Below are positions 24,222 through 35,729 of a stretch of DNA of 64,000 bases, in pieces. Origin of the DNA: Daucus carota subsp. sativus (taxonomy: Eukaryota; Streptophyta; Magnoliopsida; Apiales; Apiaceae); the NCBI RefSeq assembly GCF_001625215.2, contig NC_030389.2, positions 346,930 to 410,929 on the forward strand, read 5' to 3'. Position 1 is the stretch's first letter, and every line of letters begins with the position of its first letter. The position numbers were made by a program, and so were the translations under genes. Below the pieces are notes generated by a model. It was not told where the DNA came from. It did not search any database and saw nothing but the letters and a program-made list of their open reading frames with translations.

Positions 24222-24641
24222 ACAGTGACTTCACTCGCCACCTGACTCAACGAGCCACACTCACTCAATTCTGATAAGGGGACATCGTCGAAAGTACGAT
24301 CAACACCATAAGAACGAAGAATCAACATAATTCAAACGTAAAAACCACCGAAAACCCAAGACTACACACACAAAGATTACATACACTCGCTTCAACATAA
24401 CACATATCGATTGGTAAAGATGAAAAGATGGAACGAGATGAAAACGAAGTGAGATGGTGATGGTTGTGATTCGACGAGACGAAGAACAAGTTGTGTAGTG
24501 CATAAAATGAGATACGGCAGTTAAGAATGACAAACAGCGATAGAGATAATTGTTTGCATACAAAGAACAAGATTTTTTATTATGACAGTTAACTCTATAT
24601 TGGGTTCAATTACTGCACTTTTTTTTGCACATGAATTAATA

Positions 24642-24890
24642 GATCATCCGAAATAGTTTGACCCTTCCAAGCTTCCAATTCTTCCTTCAATAACTTATTC
24701 TTTAAAACTTGATATATATAATTTGGTTGATCATCCGAAATAATTTGACCCTTCCAAGCTTCCAATTCTTCCTTCAATAACTTATCCTTTAAAACTTGAT
24801 ATAATTTGGTTGATCATCTAAAATAGTTTGACCCTTCCAAGCTTCCAATTCTTCCTTAAATACTTATGCATTAAAACTTAATATAATTTG
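24642..24890. repeat. Three tandem units of about 85 bp
   Basis: Units start at 24642, 24729 and 24812 with GATCATC(C/T)(G/A)AAATA. Each contains TTTGACCCTTCCAAGCTTCC and AATTCTTCCTT, then TTAAAACTT(G/A)ATATA. The third unit is the most diverged. Confidence 0.85.
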
Positions 24891-25370
24891 GAGTTGTGAT
24901 ATCATTCGGATTTGAAAATATGATTCCAAGAAACTTTTTGTTATAATCTAATGATTCTCACCTCATTTTAGCAAGAGATAACTACTTATGACCAAGTAAT
25001 TAATTATTATTCTAAATTAATACTAGAAATTAGAAATTTAATCAAAATTTAATATTATGCTAAGACACGGGCATTACATGATACATATACGTAGTGATTT
25101 GAAACTCTAACATGAAATACACCAGAAAAATATGTGCCGCGCAAGGCGCAGATGAATTAATAACACTGAGATAATAAATTTTGTTAGTTTGTCAAATTTA
25201 TCAGTTTATCAATACTGAATATTATATTGTTATTATTTTTTCTGTCAAAAAAAAATTATATTATTTTTATTATACTCGAATCGATGAGTCAATTTATCAA
25301 GCACAATATGTATATATATTAACTGTGTTACAATGTTACTAGTTACTACCCTATCATAACATATACAGCT

Positions 25371-25531
25371 TGTGCTTGTTTTGTGCATAAAATTTGTACA
25401 TAATTACATGGCAATTGATGTGAAATGTTTTATTTGGCGTGATTGATGTGAATACTCGAAACTCATTTCAATTAAAATTCATCACATATTATTATGTACA
25501 AAATTTTGTACACAATTACGTGCACCAACCA
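25371..25531. mobile_element. Diverged hairpin MITE upstream of PMEI-like gene
   Basis: Inverted ends (AAAATTTGTACATAATTAC and its near-complement GTACAAAATTTTGTAC.) relate it to the MITE at 21725-21890. It ends about 275 bases before the PMEI-like ATG, so it may lie in the promoter. Confidence 0.5.
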
Positions 25532-25806
25532 TGTATTTTTCATTATATACAGAGGCTTACATGTTACAACCTCAACCTCAATAGTTTACTAAGTTAGGAC
25601 CCGAAACAATATACACCTGACCGCCATTCTTTCTTGGAGAATCTATTCCATCCATAAACAGAATCGATCTAGCGGTCTGCATAGCGCAATCTTCTCTCCT
25701 CCTTTCATTGCTTAGTTCATTGATTTCTTATATGAATAGGATTGTCTGAACGTCCAAATAGATCATTCTATTATTCCCTTCCCTTCCATCGGTGCTTGAT
25801 AGAAGT

Positions 25807-26670
25807 ATGGCGACGAAGTCATTTTTGCTCCTCCCTCTTGCATTATGCCTGGTATTTCAAGCACACTATGCTGCCGCACAAGGTGCCGTGATGGAAAAAG
25901 CTGCCAAAGAATCTATGGTTAGAACAGCCTGCGCGGCGACTACCTCACCAGAACTTTGTTCCACAACTCTGGGTGCTGTGGTAAATAGTCCTTACTTGGA
26001 TCCCACCGCGATTACCGTCACCGCGGTTCAGGCAGCCACTAAAACAGCTGTGGCGGCCTTTGACATCATCAACATGTCGCTCACGGTTGATGTTCAGCTT
26101 CTGGCGGATCCATCTGTGCGACAAAGCCTGTCAATATGTGCAAGCGAATACAAAGCCGCCATCGACAGTATGAATAAAGCAGTTTCGTCCATGACACAAC
26201 ATGTTGACACGACTCAGGTTCCCACATTGTTGAACACGGCCATGGGTTCCGTAACCAAATGTGATTCAAGTGGAATCAAAACGACAAACAAAGTTGTGCA
26301 GATAGCTGCCAAAAACATCGATTGCTCGAAGCTGATAAAGAATGCATTGGAGATTTATCAAGTTTACGCGACTTATATAATGAACCCTACGCATGACCCT
26401 CAAAAAGGTACGGCTCCCATCCCGAATGTGGGTGGTGGGGGAGCTGGAAAAATTGGAGCTGCTCTCGCAGGTGGACAAATGGGAGCTGGTGGGGGAGGTA
26501 AACCATTTGGAGGTGCTGTTGCAGGCGCGGTTAAAAATTTTCAAGGTTCGATGAAAGTAGGAAATAGCATGCCACGTCCTTTATTAGGAGGAGGAACTGG
26601 GGGAGGCTATATGCCAGCTTTAATGAAAGGCGGGAGTGCAGGGACACCACCAGGTAATACAAAGCGGTAA
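25807..26670 (+). CDS. Pectin methylesterase/invertase inhibitor-like protein with glycine-rich tail
   Basis: Single-exon gene of 287 residues. The PMEI fold binds and inhibits cell-wall pectin methylesterases or invertases. ATG 25807 (MATKSFLLLPLALCLVF) opens a signal peptide cleaved near AAAQ (about 25). The preceding in-frame codons carry no ATG. The helical PMEI domain covers about 30-195, with the first conserved Cys pair at C42 and C51 (ACAATTSPELC), a second set at C111 and C152, and C173. LCSTTLG and the amphipathic helices fit the family. Residues about 205-287 form a low-complexity Gly/Ala/Pro-rich tail (GGGGAGK, GAGGGGK, LLGGGTGGGY), which standard PMEIs of about 170-200 residues lack. 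Inhibitory specificity is not predictable. A wall-anchoring role for the tail is only a guess. Confidence 0.85.
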   Translation: MATKSFLLLPLALCLVFQAHYAAAQGAVMEKAAKESMVRTACAATTSPELCSTTLGAVVNSPYLDPTAITVTAVQAATKTAVAAFDIINMSLTVDVQLLADPSVRQSLSICASEYKAAIDSMNKAVSSMTQHVDTTQVPTLLNTAMGSVTKCDSSGIKTTNKVVQIAAKNIDCSKLIKNALEIYQVYATYIMNPTHDPQKGTAPIPNVGGGGAGKIGAALAGGQMGAGGGGKPFGGAVAGAVKNFQGSMKVGNSMPRPLLGGGTGGGYMPALMKGGSAGTPPGNTKR

Positions 26671-27242
26671 TTAAATCGATAATGTCCCGTCATTTCCCAG
26701 CTAATGGAAATGTTTGTGTATATAATTATTGTAATTTATCATCAACCAAAACTAGCTAGCTCGCTCAAAAGTTCGTAGGTGCAAGTTTAATTATCCAAAA
26801 ATTGTTCAGTGTGCCAATACTGAGGCAATCTAATGTACATATATGTATAGTTGCTGATGAAAATATATAGGTTTTGTACAATATCTCTTTCATGCATAAC
26901 ACTATATGCATCCATCTAAATATTTAAAGACTGCCTTTAACGTGATTGTTGATGGAGAAAAATAGTGGGATAATATGGTCAAGTGACTGTGAGTTGCAAG
27001 TCGATGATTGATTTGTATGAGCGGAGGGTTTTTGGTAATTATGAGCGGAGATTTCCGAAACAATAACTGTGAATTCGTTCATCAAGCGAGTAAATATTAC
27101 AAAACACATAGTACATAATACAGCTACAGCACTAGGTTTTTTAGTGGCTGTGAGTAGTATCTGAAATTTATCAACAACATGAACAAGGTATTAATCTTGT
27201 CATCTGGAAGAGAGCGAGAGAGCACACAGTTATGCGCCATGA
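26671..27242. other. Convergent intergenic spacer
   Basis: 3' flanks of the plus-strand PMEI-like gene and the minus-strand amino acid permease. No further gene or repeat was recognised. Confidence 0.6.
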
Positions 27243-30200
27243 TCAGTAAGTAGTCTTGAAGGGCTTATAACTCTGTAAGTCAAGAACAACACCAGCAAAA
27301 GAGCCGACGGCTGCGGCTATAGAGACAATAAGGCAAGCAAAGCTTAGCAACTGAAGTCCGAGCCAACGATGAGTCCATTTCCCTATGTTCTTCTGAGAAA
27401 TGTACATCTCAACGGGGAAGTACACTGTCAGTGGCCAAAACCCCATGGCACCTAGAATCCCCACAACGTCGTTGAAGAAAGGCAGCAGCATGGCTATGAT
27501 CGTTGTTAGCACCACGAAGCATGTCCTCCATACCATTCGAAACAAATTTATCTGGTAAACACCCAAGAATGGGATCCGTATGTCATACTCTCCTGTTACA
27601 AAATGACTCCTTGACCACTTTTTTGCACTCCATTTTTCCACAAATGCGAACAGGGGTTGGCAATATACCTGATGCAGCATTTTAGGTAAGAAAGAAACTA
27701 TATATCAGTAGGCACTAATATGTAAATAACTCTTTCTTACCTGGTATGCACCTACAAGATGAACAACTATAGCAACATTAGCAATGTCAAGTAGCCAATA
27801 CGGGTTGTAGAATCCAAATCCAGTAAGAAGATTGCCCGGGGCCAAATCTCCAAAAGCTGCATAACCCATGCATCCACATAGCAGGTAGAAAAGTGTAGTG
27901 ACTGCGATACTTAATACAGTTGCCTTTTTCATGGTCTTGTACTCTGCCGGTGGGGATTTCAGAGTATCCTGGTAATAGTAGAAACTTTATAACCTTGCGA
28001 ACCTTCGTGTTTTCATGTAATCAGTTAACTTGAGAATATAATTGGTATAAGATACAAGGGCAGATTAAGTTCACCTGTATTTCAATTAGGATGATGGAAT
28101 AAGAGTAGGCAAATGCAATAGCTCCTAAAGCTTGCATGCCCCTCCATAGTTTCTGAGTTTCCGTAACTGTTGATCCGCTAGGTGTTACTGTCCCTATGCT
28201 GATCCCAGTTAGGCTTCCCTTGAAGCTCCTATTACCTGTTCAATATCAAGAAAAATTATACATAAAGCAAATGTATGGCATACTATATATGTTGGTTTAA
28301 GCCTTAAGGTACATACCTGCAACTTTTCCGATTCCAAGTCCTAGACCAACAAAAGAGTAAGTGAAGGACATTACAGCAGCAACTATGGAGAGCCACCACA
28401 TTTGATCGAAGTCCGGAATCTGAGAAAAGAGAATTTCAATAACTCCAAACGCTATCATATATCCGTTGCTTGACATGTGACATGGATCTTTCCCATGACT
28501 ACTATGGTAACAATTTGATCTCTTTATTGCCCTGCAAATGTCAAGTCCATTAACATGTAGGACCTCTGTTACAAACAAGAACTTAATTTCATCTCTTTAA
28601 TTATAAAAATGTTCTTACATCATACTAACTGACGCTGCAATGGTGTAACCAATGGCTACACCGAAGAGATTTATGTATTGAACCATCCCACATATAGCAA
28701 CTCTCCGTCCCCCTAGAGAGAGTTTACATTTAAAATTCGTAAAAAAAGCTAAAACAGAGGATCATTTGATCGCACAATCTAAAACCATGAATAGATAAGT
28801 GTATACCCATATTAGCTCTAACTGCATCCATGTAAGTGTAATTTCGTGGTCCGGTTACAGGATCACCAGACCTGTAGCACTGTGACAAAAGATTGGAAGT
28901 ATAGAGAATGACAAATGCAAAAAGGATCATAACTGTGGGTCCAGCAATCCAACCAAGCTGGCCTATGGCCCATGCCAAGGAGAGAACACCCGAGCCGATC
29001 ACAGCTGTGATTATATGCGATGAGGCGGTCCAGAAGGTACCTAAAGAACCAAGAGCTATGCAGTTAGCTTCTTTTCTTTTCTTTTTTTGTGCTAATTACA
29101 GTTAGCTTTTTATGTAACAACTAATCATAGGTTTCCATGTTTGATATGTGTTGATAGATACGCTGCTTGTGGCCATTCTTTAACATCTCTGGTCGAGCAT
29201 ATCATTTATATTAGTGAATAATTATTTACTGAATCAGTATCCAACTTAATTATCAGAAACTGAAACTTGTAGACTCGATCTGTTAAGGCATGCTCTTAAT
29301 AGGAATTTATTATATCATCACCTATATATCAATATCAACAAACTGTTCTAGAAGACTGTTTAGTGAAAGCCCCATGGAATACATAGCACCAAAACTCAGT
29401 GCTTGGTGAGGTAGATAACAAGAGCGAGTCCAACCGCTTCTCTAAATTAAGCTCCTAAACTCAAATATAGGGAATATGACTTATTATTCCAATAGTGTCC
29501 AAAGTGATTCCCTGAATCACTAGTACATCCTCAAAATCAAAGTAACTAGCTATAAATAACTACCAGTAGTTATTTCCTACTTCAGTTTTTGAAATAAAAT
29601 TTCATTTCTTTCCATTTCTATCTCTATTGGTCCACACTATTTTATACCTCGGACATTTTTTGTCCCCACTATTTCCTCTTTACCGGTTCAAATATATTAT
29701 TATAAAATAATGACGAATGGAAATAGAATTTGTTATTAGAATTTGACACACAAAACAGTATGTTATAAACCACCAGGATCTTTTATTATTTTATAATATT
29801 TACACAGATAGATTGTACTGGGATATTTTGGACTTGCTAATCATTTACGGGTAGTTAACTTTAATAAAGTTACATGTATGAATGCATAACTTAGCAAAAA
29901 GAAAAAAGAAAAAGTATGGATGCATAAAGTGGGCTGAGTACTGAAAGTTTAGCCTTGAATTATTATGTTCTCCACTACTGAGGATTTGAGCAGCACACAC
30001 ATGTACATGCTAGTATGTGTGCATAGTAAGACTATAACTTGAAACTGCTGCTTATATCCTCTGCACAGATAGATCGAAGAATAACTTGGATACAATCGTT
30101 TCATTTTTATGTCAAGTTATAGCCAGCTAGTGATATATTAACACATAAGCTTAAAGAATCAGCCTAGCTCATAATATGATTAGCTGGGGTTACCACTTAC

Positions 30201-30512
30201 CGGTTCTCTTTAAGCGACCGTCGTCGTCGAAACACTTGGAATAATTGGCCTCCATGTTGATGGGGTGTTGATCATCCGTTTGTTGGGTTGAAATTTTAAG
30301 TTTAGGCTGGACCTCCACTTGAAGATAGTGCTTAAGATCATGCCTTTCATCAATCTGCATGCACATGCAGCTAGCTCAGCTGGATTATTAACTTTGGGTC
30401 CAATGATAAAACAAAATATCAAATCTACATGTTCACTAGTATACTAAGCTGACAAAGGTCTTACGTTGCCGATCTGGATCCTTGAAGGAAGAGTTCGACT
30501 TCTTGGCAGCAT
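27243..30512 (-). CDS. Amino acid permease (AAP family), one-base frame problem at exon 4
   Basis: Plasma-membrane H+-coupled amino acid transporter of the Aa_trans/AAAP family with 10-11 membrane helices. Eight exons: 30512-30465, 30354-30201, 29040-28807, 28713-28619, 28531-28317, 28235-28075, 27968-27741, 27668-27243; about 519 residues, normal for AAPs. Family blocks include KRTGTFWTASSHIITAVIGS, LSLAWAIGQLGWIAGP, NYTYMDAVRAN, GVAIGYTIAAS, AIKRSNCYH, KDPCHMSSNGYMIAFGVIE, MQALGAIAFAYSYSIILIEI and GFWPLTVYFPVEMYI. The start MLPRSRTLPSRIQIG is in a 48-bp first exon. All joins keep phase except exon 3 to exon 4: ATG G at 28807 joins a G5 run at 28713-28709, one base too many for the expected NMGGRRVAICG. 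Either a one-base insertion (mutation or assembly error) breaks the gene, or an earlier donor (GT after the MDA codons) is used and removes about five residues. Confidence 0.88.
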
Positions 30513-30626
30513 ACTGGATCTATGTACGGCAACCAACTGCAGTATGATTAGAATGAGTATATAGTGATCCAAGTTTGGAGGAGTGGAAGAAGAAGGTATA
30601 CTTGGATAATGAGAAGTGATGAGGTC

Positions 30627-30634
30627 TTTATATA
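30627..30634 (-). promoter_or_regulatory. TATA box for amino acid permease
   Basis: TATATAAA on the minus strand, about 115 bases upstream of ATG 30512; consistent with a leader of about 85 nt. Confidence 0.6.
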
Positions 30635-30639
30635 CAGGG

Positions 30640-32172
30640 TCTTTATCTATCTACTTTTTAGTTAGATGTAAGATTTTCATTGGTGGAGATTTTTGTACAT
30701 ATGAAAGGACAACCATAATTATTAATGCGATTGCAATCAATAGAAATCAACCATCTATCTAAGAAATGGTTGTTGATACGTGGCTCATGACCACATACTA
30801 GAAAATCCGTTATATATACAGGGGAGGATTAGATAAATATATTATGTTGTTTGAGGAAGACTAATCATATTGATTGATTTCACTTCAGAGAGCGTGTTAC
30901 TGGTACTCTTTTAACAGCTTCTTCTTTGGTGGAACATGTGTTCCACTTTTACCATCTACACCTCCCTCTGATGATGATGCCCCACAGCTATTTATAGTGC
31001 TTTCTGACTCGCATCCCTTCATCTATACTACCTTTTACCTAACATATATGAAGCCAAACCAACCTGCAAACTGCAGTCATTCCTGAAGCTTCGGGAGAGT
31101 TGGAATATTCTAGCTAGGAGCTTTCTTTTAATGGTAGGAAATTCAATTAAATATTATAAAATGCTAATCAGATTTGTTTCAAACTCACCTTTTTTCTTTA
31201 ACAAGAAGAAAAAAAATCTGTTAGCTGATGAACTTTAAAATTAATTCAGCTATATAGCAGGACTCCTGGTTGACAAGATTCAGTGAGGTTTGCACGACAA
31301 CGACACTTGAAGCTACTGTCGTTATCTTGTGATAATGGAGGACAATATGATGTTCAAACCTAACAAAAACATTAAGATCTCTATCCACTCTCTCTAATCA
31401 CGCACAGGCGACTCGTTAATTATAAGTATACAGTGATGTCAACTCATTTTTGAAGAGCAGACTAATTCAGTAGTAGTTTTATATAGAGAATGCATTGCTT
31501 TGGCAGCTGAATAATTGTATAAATTATACAAATGCATAGCATACAGGCAGAGGCAGGCACATAAAGCAGTTGCCAACTTATTCTTGGGCCACCTCATTCA
31601 CTATCAAAAAAGAAGCTGCAACTATGGCTGACTCATTAGTCTAAAATCTAAATGCGCACAGCCGTAATGGGTGTATTGTGGCTATGGCCATCTCCAATCG
31701 ATTCTTTAATTCGTCTTTATACATGTCGTCAATATTTCATCACCAACCATTGTTACTCTGAGATTATATTCAAATTTTACCTCAATCATCAACACTCATC
31801 TTATGCATCAATCATCATATAAATATAAAGATAGATGTGTGTAATAAAAAATTATTCTTTATATTTCAAGGAGGACTAAAGTACCCGATTGGGGCCGGAT
31901 ATCTGATCATAGTTATATATTACAGATAGATGGTCTAATTTTGTTCATTTTGAATAGGATACAGGTGATCATTCCAAATAATCTGGAAGCAGAATGGACA
32001 AGTCGTCTGAGATTCAAAACGAGTTGGTAGATGTATAAATGAAATGAACAAACACTAGATCGAATAGAATAGAGATGCCACAAAAGAGATATTCAATAAA
32101 AGACAGATGTATTTATTTTGACAAGTATCAGCACCCAATTTGGTATTGATATATGTATGTTGTATCTTGTCT
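30640..32172. other. Permease promoter region and spacer
   Basis: Upstream flank of the permease and 3' flank of the PP2A subunit gene. Only short chance ORFs, no clear repeat element. Nothing further supported. Confidence 0.5.
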
Positions 32173-33678
32173 TCAATCAGAAACAGATTTATGCAGGATT
32201 TGATTCTTGGCTGCTGCTGCAGTTTCTATTCTGTCCCACTCCCTTCTTCTTCGCTTCTCTTCTAGTTGAGTGGCTGACTTGTGAAGTTTGAGTTTTAGGA
32301 GGCATTTTTTGTATAGACTAGGTTCCATTTCTTCCAGCATCGCCTTTACATTTTCACTTAGTTGCTGCACACCCTTGCTCCAGTGACCCTTTAGGTTGTT
32401 TTCTATGCCTTGAACCAACACCGGAAACACATCCTCCATTGCTCGTGATGCCATCTTCACCATCTGCTCGTTATTCCATACATATAGTGCGCGCTCTGCA
32501 ACCTATATCAGGGCAAGTATCTGGTGAATTTGACCAATGTACTTAAGTTTTAACATTTTCAGAGTCCCTTGTGAATTAATATGACAAATGTAGCAAATGA
32601 TGGTTTAGTGTTTCACCTGTGAGTTCCGGCTGTTGGAGCACTTGGTTATCTTGCTACAGATGGGCAGAGCAAATTTACGGTACTGACCAGGGTCAATATA
32701 TTCAACAAGCTCTTCCAGTTCACCGATTAGCAGAATTTCCTTCTGGCAATTAGTGACTGGCCAATATTTCAAAATCCCGCGAATAGCAATCCCCCCAAGC
32801 ACAGGCTCCTTCTGCACAAACTGTGATACACAATAAGATAACTGCCTGTGATATGCCTGCATACTTGTTGGCTTGTGAAGGGGAATAAGAACCCTCATCA
32901 AGAAAAGCTTATGTTCTTCCTTCAATGGAATAGTAAAACCATTTATGATACTTCCCCATATCTCAAGAAGATCTCCAATACCCCAATGACGCTGGTCATC
33001 TGTCTCAAAAACATAGTACAAGAATACGTCATTCATGCCCTTCCTCATGAGAGCCCGGTGGAAAGTGAACTTGGAATAAATTCTATGGTACACATTCTTC
33101 AGGCTCTCTCGTTCTCTCGGGTCGTCTGATTGGAAGAGGTAAAGGAGATTTGTAATAAAGGACTGGTCAATATAATCTCGAAGCTCCTTTGCCTCCATGC
33201 TAATGATTAGGCGGAGGAGGATATCGTAAATGAGTTGGAGATGTGGCCATGCTGCTGTGGAAGTAGCCACAAGATCATCGTCATCAGGTAATATAGAGGC
33301 TATGGAGTTGTTACAGGGTGGAGGGAGTGGCCTGAAAAGGTTGGACGATAGCATATGAAAGAGAGGTTGCAGGATTTGATCTTCTAGTGGTTTCTTCAAG
33401 GTTTTTATGATTGAGAGGAGCTGGATGAGCTTGAGGCGCTTGAGATCAAAATGAGAAGCTAACTCTGAAGGATCGTCGAAGGGATAAGTGACAGTGCAGT
33501 AAGAGATGACAGACATGATTTCTTCATCTTCAGAGTCAGAAGATGATCTGCTTCCACTATGGTCATTGCCCAAAAGTTTACTCCCCACATTGCTTCTTGA
33601 ATCAAGATCAAAAAGGTACTGAAGAGTGATTGAATTCTTTGTTCGAGACACACTGGGGCTCTTTCTTTGAGCTCCCAT
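32173..33678 (-). CDS. PP2A regulatory subunit B' (B56 family)
   Basis: Regulatory B'/B56 subunit that targets protein phosphatase 2A to substrates. Two exons, 33678-32617 and 32502-32173, joined in phase 0 (CAG/GTGAAA donor, ATAG/GTTGC acceptor); 463 residues, within the normal B' range (about 450-530). The start MGAQRKSPSVSRTK is the first in-frame ATG. The B56 HEAT-like region covers about residues 75-430. It has family blocks such as CTVTYPFDDPSE, DPRERESLKNVYHRIYSKF, NDVFLYYVFETD, GIGDLLEIWGSIINGF, PLKEEHKLFLMRVLIPLHK, YHRQLSYCVSQFVQK and VAERALYVWNNE. The N-terminus before the domain is Ser/Asp-rich (SSSDSEDEE). The C-terminus is short, ending HKSVSD. FVFETD-type spellings here read YVFETD, a minor change. 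Confidence 0.95.
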
Positions 33679-35051
33679 ATCTTTCGTGTTCGAATACTTG
33701 ATATTCTGTTTCTTTTTTATCTCATACAAACTTCTATGCCAGCCAGTACAGATTCACATTTCCCAAAGTGCGGAAAGAGAAAGGAAATGTTTAGATATAT
33801 TCTATCATTAGCTTCTCTTGGCTCGTCCTGCAGAAGAGGCCATAATAATTTGATGATTTCTAGGCAGCACGTATTGGAATATCAGGTGAAACATAGACTT
33901 TGTACCATATGTCGTGACATAGACAAGTCAGCTATATTCCCTGCAAATACATGGTCTCCTTGATTTCTTGTTGCGTGAGGGCCACGTGGATGTCTCTTGC
34001 TGTAAGAAGAGATGATCAGAGGTGTCGTTTGCTAATAATCTGTAGTCATCTGCAACAGGACAATCTTTGCTAGACAATTCTTATAGAAATGCAAAATGGA
34101 AACCTTGTTGCGCAGCATTAGGTGGAGTACAGATGCTGGCCTTCACCAACCGCTACTCTGGATTAAACAATGTTCATTATTATAAGATAATAACAGAAAT
34201 TTGGAAGAAAGTGTTTGGAGAAGTACGATCAAGCATCAGCTTATCATAAGTTATCGCCTTTCCATGTCCTATGCCAGATGAAGATCGACAATATCCACAA
34301 TAGTTCATTTAAATTACAGATAGTAGCCAAATGTTCCTTGTACAGATATGAAATAAATGCCTTTACCTTGCTCCAAAAGAAAACATTCGACTTGGAACTC
34401 CACATTTCAGGTTTTAACAAGGAAATGTTACACTGCAATTACCACCTTTTGGTTACTACTGTGGTTTGCTTGAAAAATCTAGACAGAAGTTTCTATTAAA
34501 ATTCAAAGAACTAAAATGCAATATTATCGAACTTTGGAGGAGCCAGTCATTTTGTCTACATAGGTTGAGAGTAATATTAATATACTATACATAAAAGCTC
34601 AAGTTTCATAATGTGTCACATTCAGAACTTGATGACTAATGCCTAGATTAGAGAAATTAAAGAACAGAGACCAGATGTCAAGAAGAAGCAGTGTTATTTC
34701 TCAGAGATGAACTCTCTTGCTTTGTCACGGAAGCTTCTGTGCTGGTTTGTTTTTCACCAATAGGTTTGTCTAATTTCCCAGTTTTTGTAGTGTGTTTGTG
34801 TATGTGTGTGTGAATCTCATTACAGGGAAGTGAGATACAACGAGCCTGAACACTGGAGATATTTGATCAGCTTATGTAAAAAGGGTCAGGATGTTTCAGT
34901 AGAGCTAGAAATCTCTGGTAATGAAAACATGTTGTGACCAATTTTAACATCAAGAACATTCACATTAGATACATATATGCAAAACCGACCCAAATAAATA
35001 GGAAAGTACATGAAGGGTCTAATTTTGATGTAGTCGCATGTAGTCATTTCT
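33679..35051. other. Spacer between PP2A B' and LORELEI-like genes
   Basis: Promoter side of the PP2A gene and 3' flank of the next gene. Contains a short (TG)n at about 34794-34812. ORFs here lack family features; no gene or element supported. Confidence 0.5.
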
Positions 35052-35729
35052 TTAGAACAAATTGAACAGTAAGACGAGAAAGGAAGCTGCGGAAATCATC
35101 AGCACAGTTGATTTCTCTGCTGCAGAAGCACTCGAAGCTTTCTGCTGCTTCTGTTTAGCTTCCATCACTTCGTTGCAGTCAAGCCCTTCCTTGTCATCGT
35201 GACACAAATTGGCAAAAAGTCCCGGTGGATATTTGCCGTAGAGATTAATGTAACTAAACAAGGTTGTGGCACAGTCATTTTTCATGTCATTCAACTTGTC
35301 ACTGAAAGGGCAGGCTAATTCCTTAAAAGCACCGCAACACGGTTTAGCTTGGTAGTTAGGACCTTTACATTGGCTTGTAATGATTGTATAGTTCTGATTT
35401 TCAAAGTCTATGTCACAAGCTGCAAATAAAACGCAAGTTTTAAAAAATCCTGGATCCGCCCCTGACTAGCACCTAAAAAATATAAAAAAGAAACAAGGAG
35501 CTAACCTGCTTTTTGCTGAAGGAGGGAACGTCCTGGCAGCACCTGAGATTCAAATATATTATCTGCATGTTCAAACAAAAAGAATGTCAGATGATCTTAA
35601 TTCATAAACATGCATCTGTATACAACTGCATGGCATAAAAAATTTGTGGTTACTTGATAGGGTGGTTGACGAGGCAAAGCCAGAGAGAAGGAAGATGAGA
35701 AGCAAATGCAAGAATGGTGGGGATGCCAT
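35052..35729 (-). CDS. LORELEI-like GPI-anchored protein (LLG)
   Basis: LLG proteins act at the plasma membrane as co-receptors/chaperones of CrRLK1L receptor kinases (FERONIA type) for RALF peptides. Three exons, 35729-35654, 35562-35506 and 35419-35052, all joins in frame; 166 residues, the usual size. ATG 35729 opens a signal peptide (MASPPFLHLLLIFLLSGFAS). The mature part carries eight Cys in the family order: ACDIDF, SQCKG, KPCCGAF, LACPF, NDCAT, NLCHD and LDCNE. It also has the conserved LNDMKNDCATTLFSYINLYG and YPPGLFANLC segments. The C-terminus has a small-residue region (SSASAAEKS) as candidate omega site, then a hydrophobic GPI signal (TVLMISAASFLVLLFNLF). It could be an LLG1, LLG2 or LLG3 equivalent; not resolved. 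Confidence 0.95.

Noticed and set aside
24086-24570. Minus-strand frames around the tandem duplication
   Set aside because: Partly repeated text, no domain or conserved start; treated as chance.
24000-24900. Possible CRISPR-like spaced repeats
   Set aside because: Units are adjacent tandem duplications without spacers in a plant genome.
26081-26544. Minus-strand frames opposite the PMEI-like gene
   Set aside because: Antisense shadows of a strong coding region.
32848-33129. Plus-strand 93-codon frame
   Set aside because: Shadow of the PP2A B' exon.
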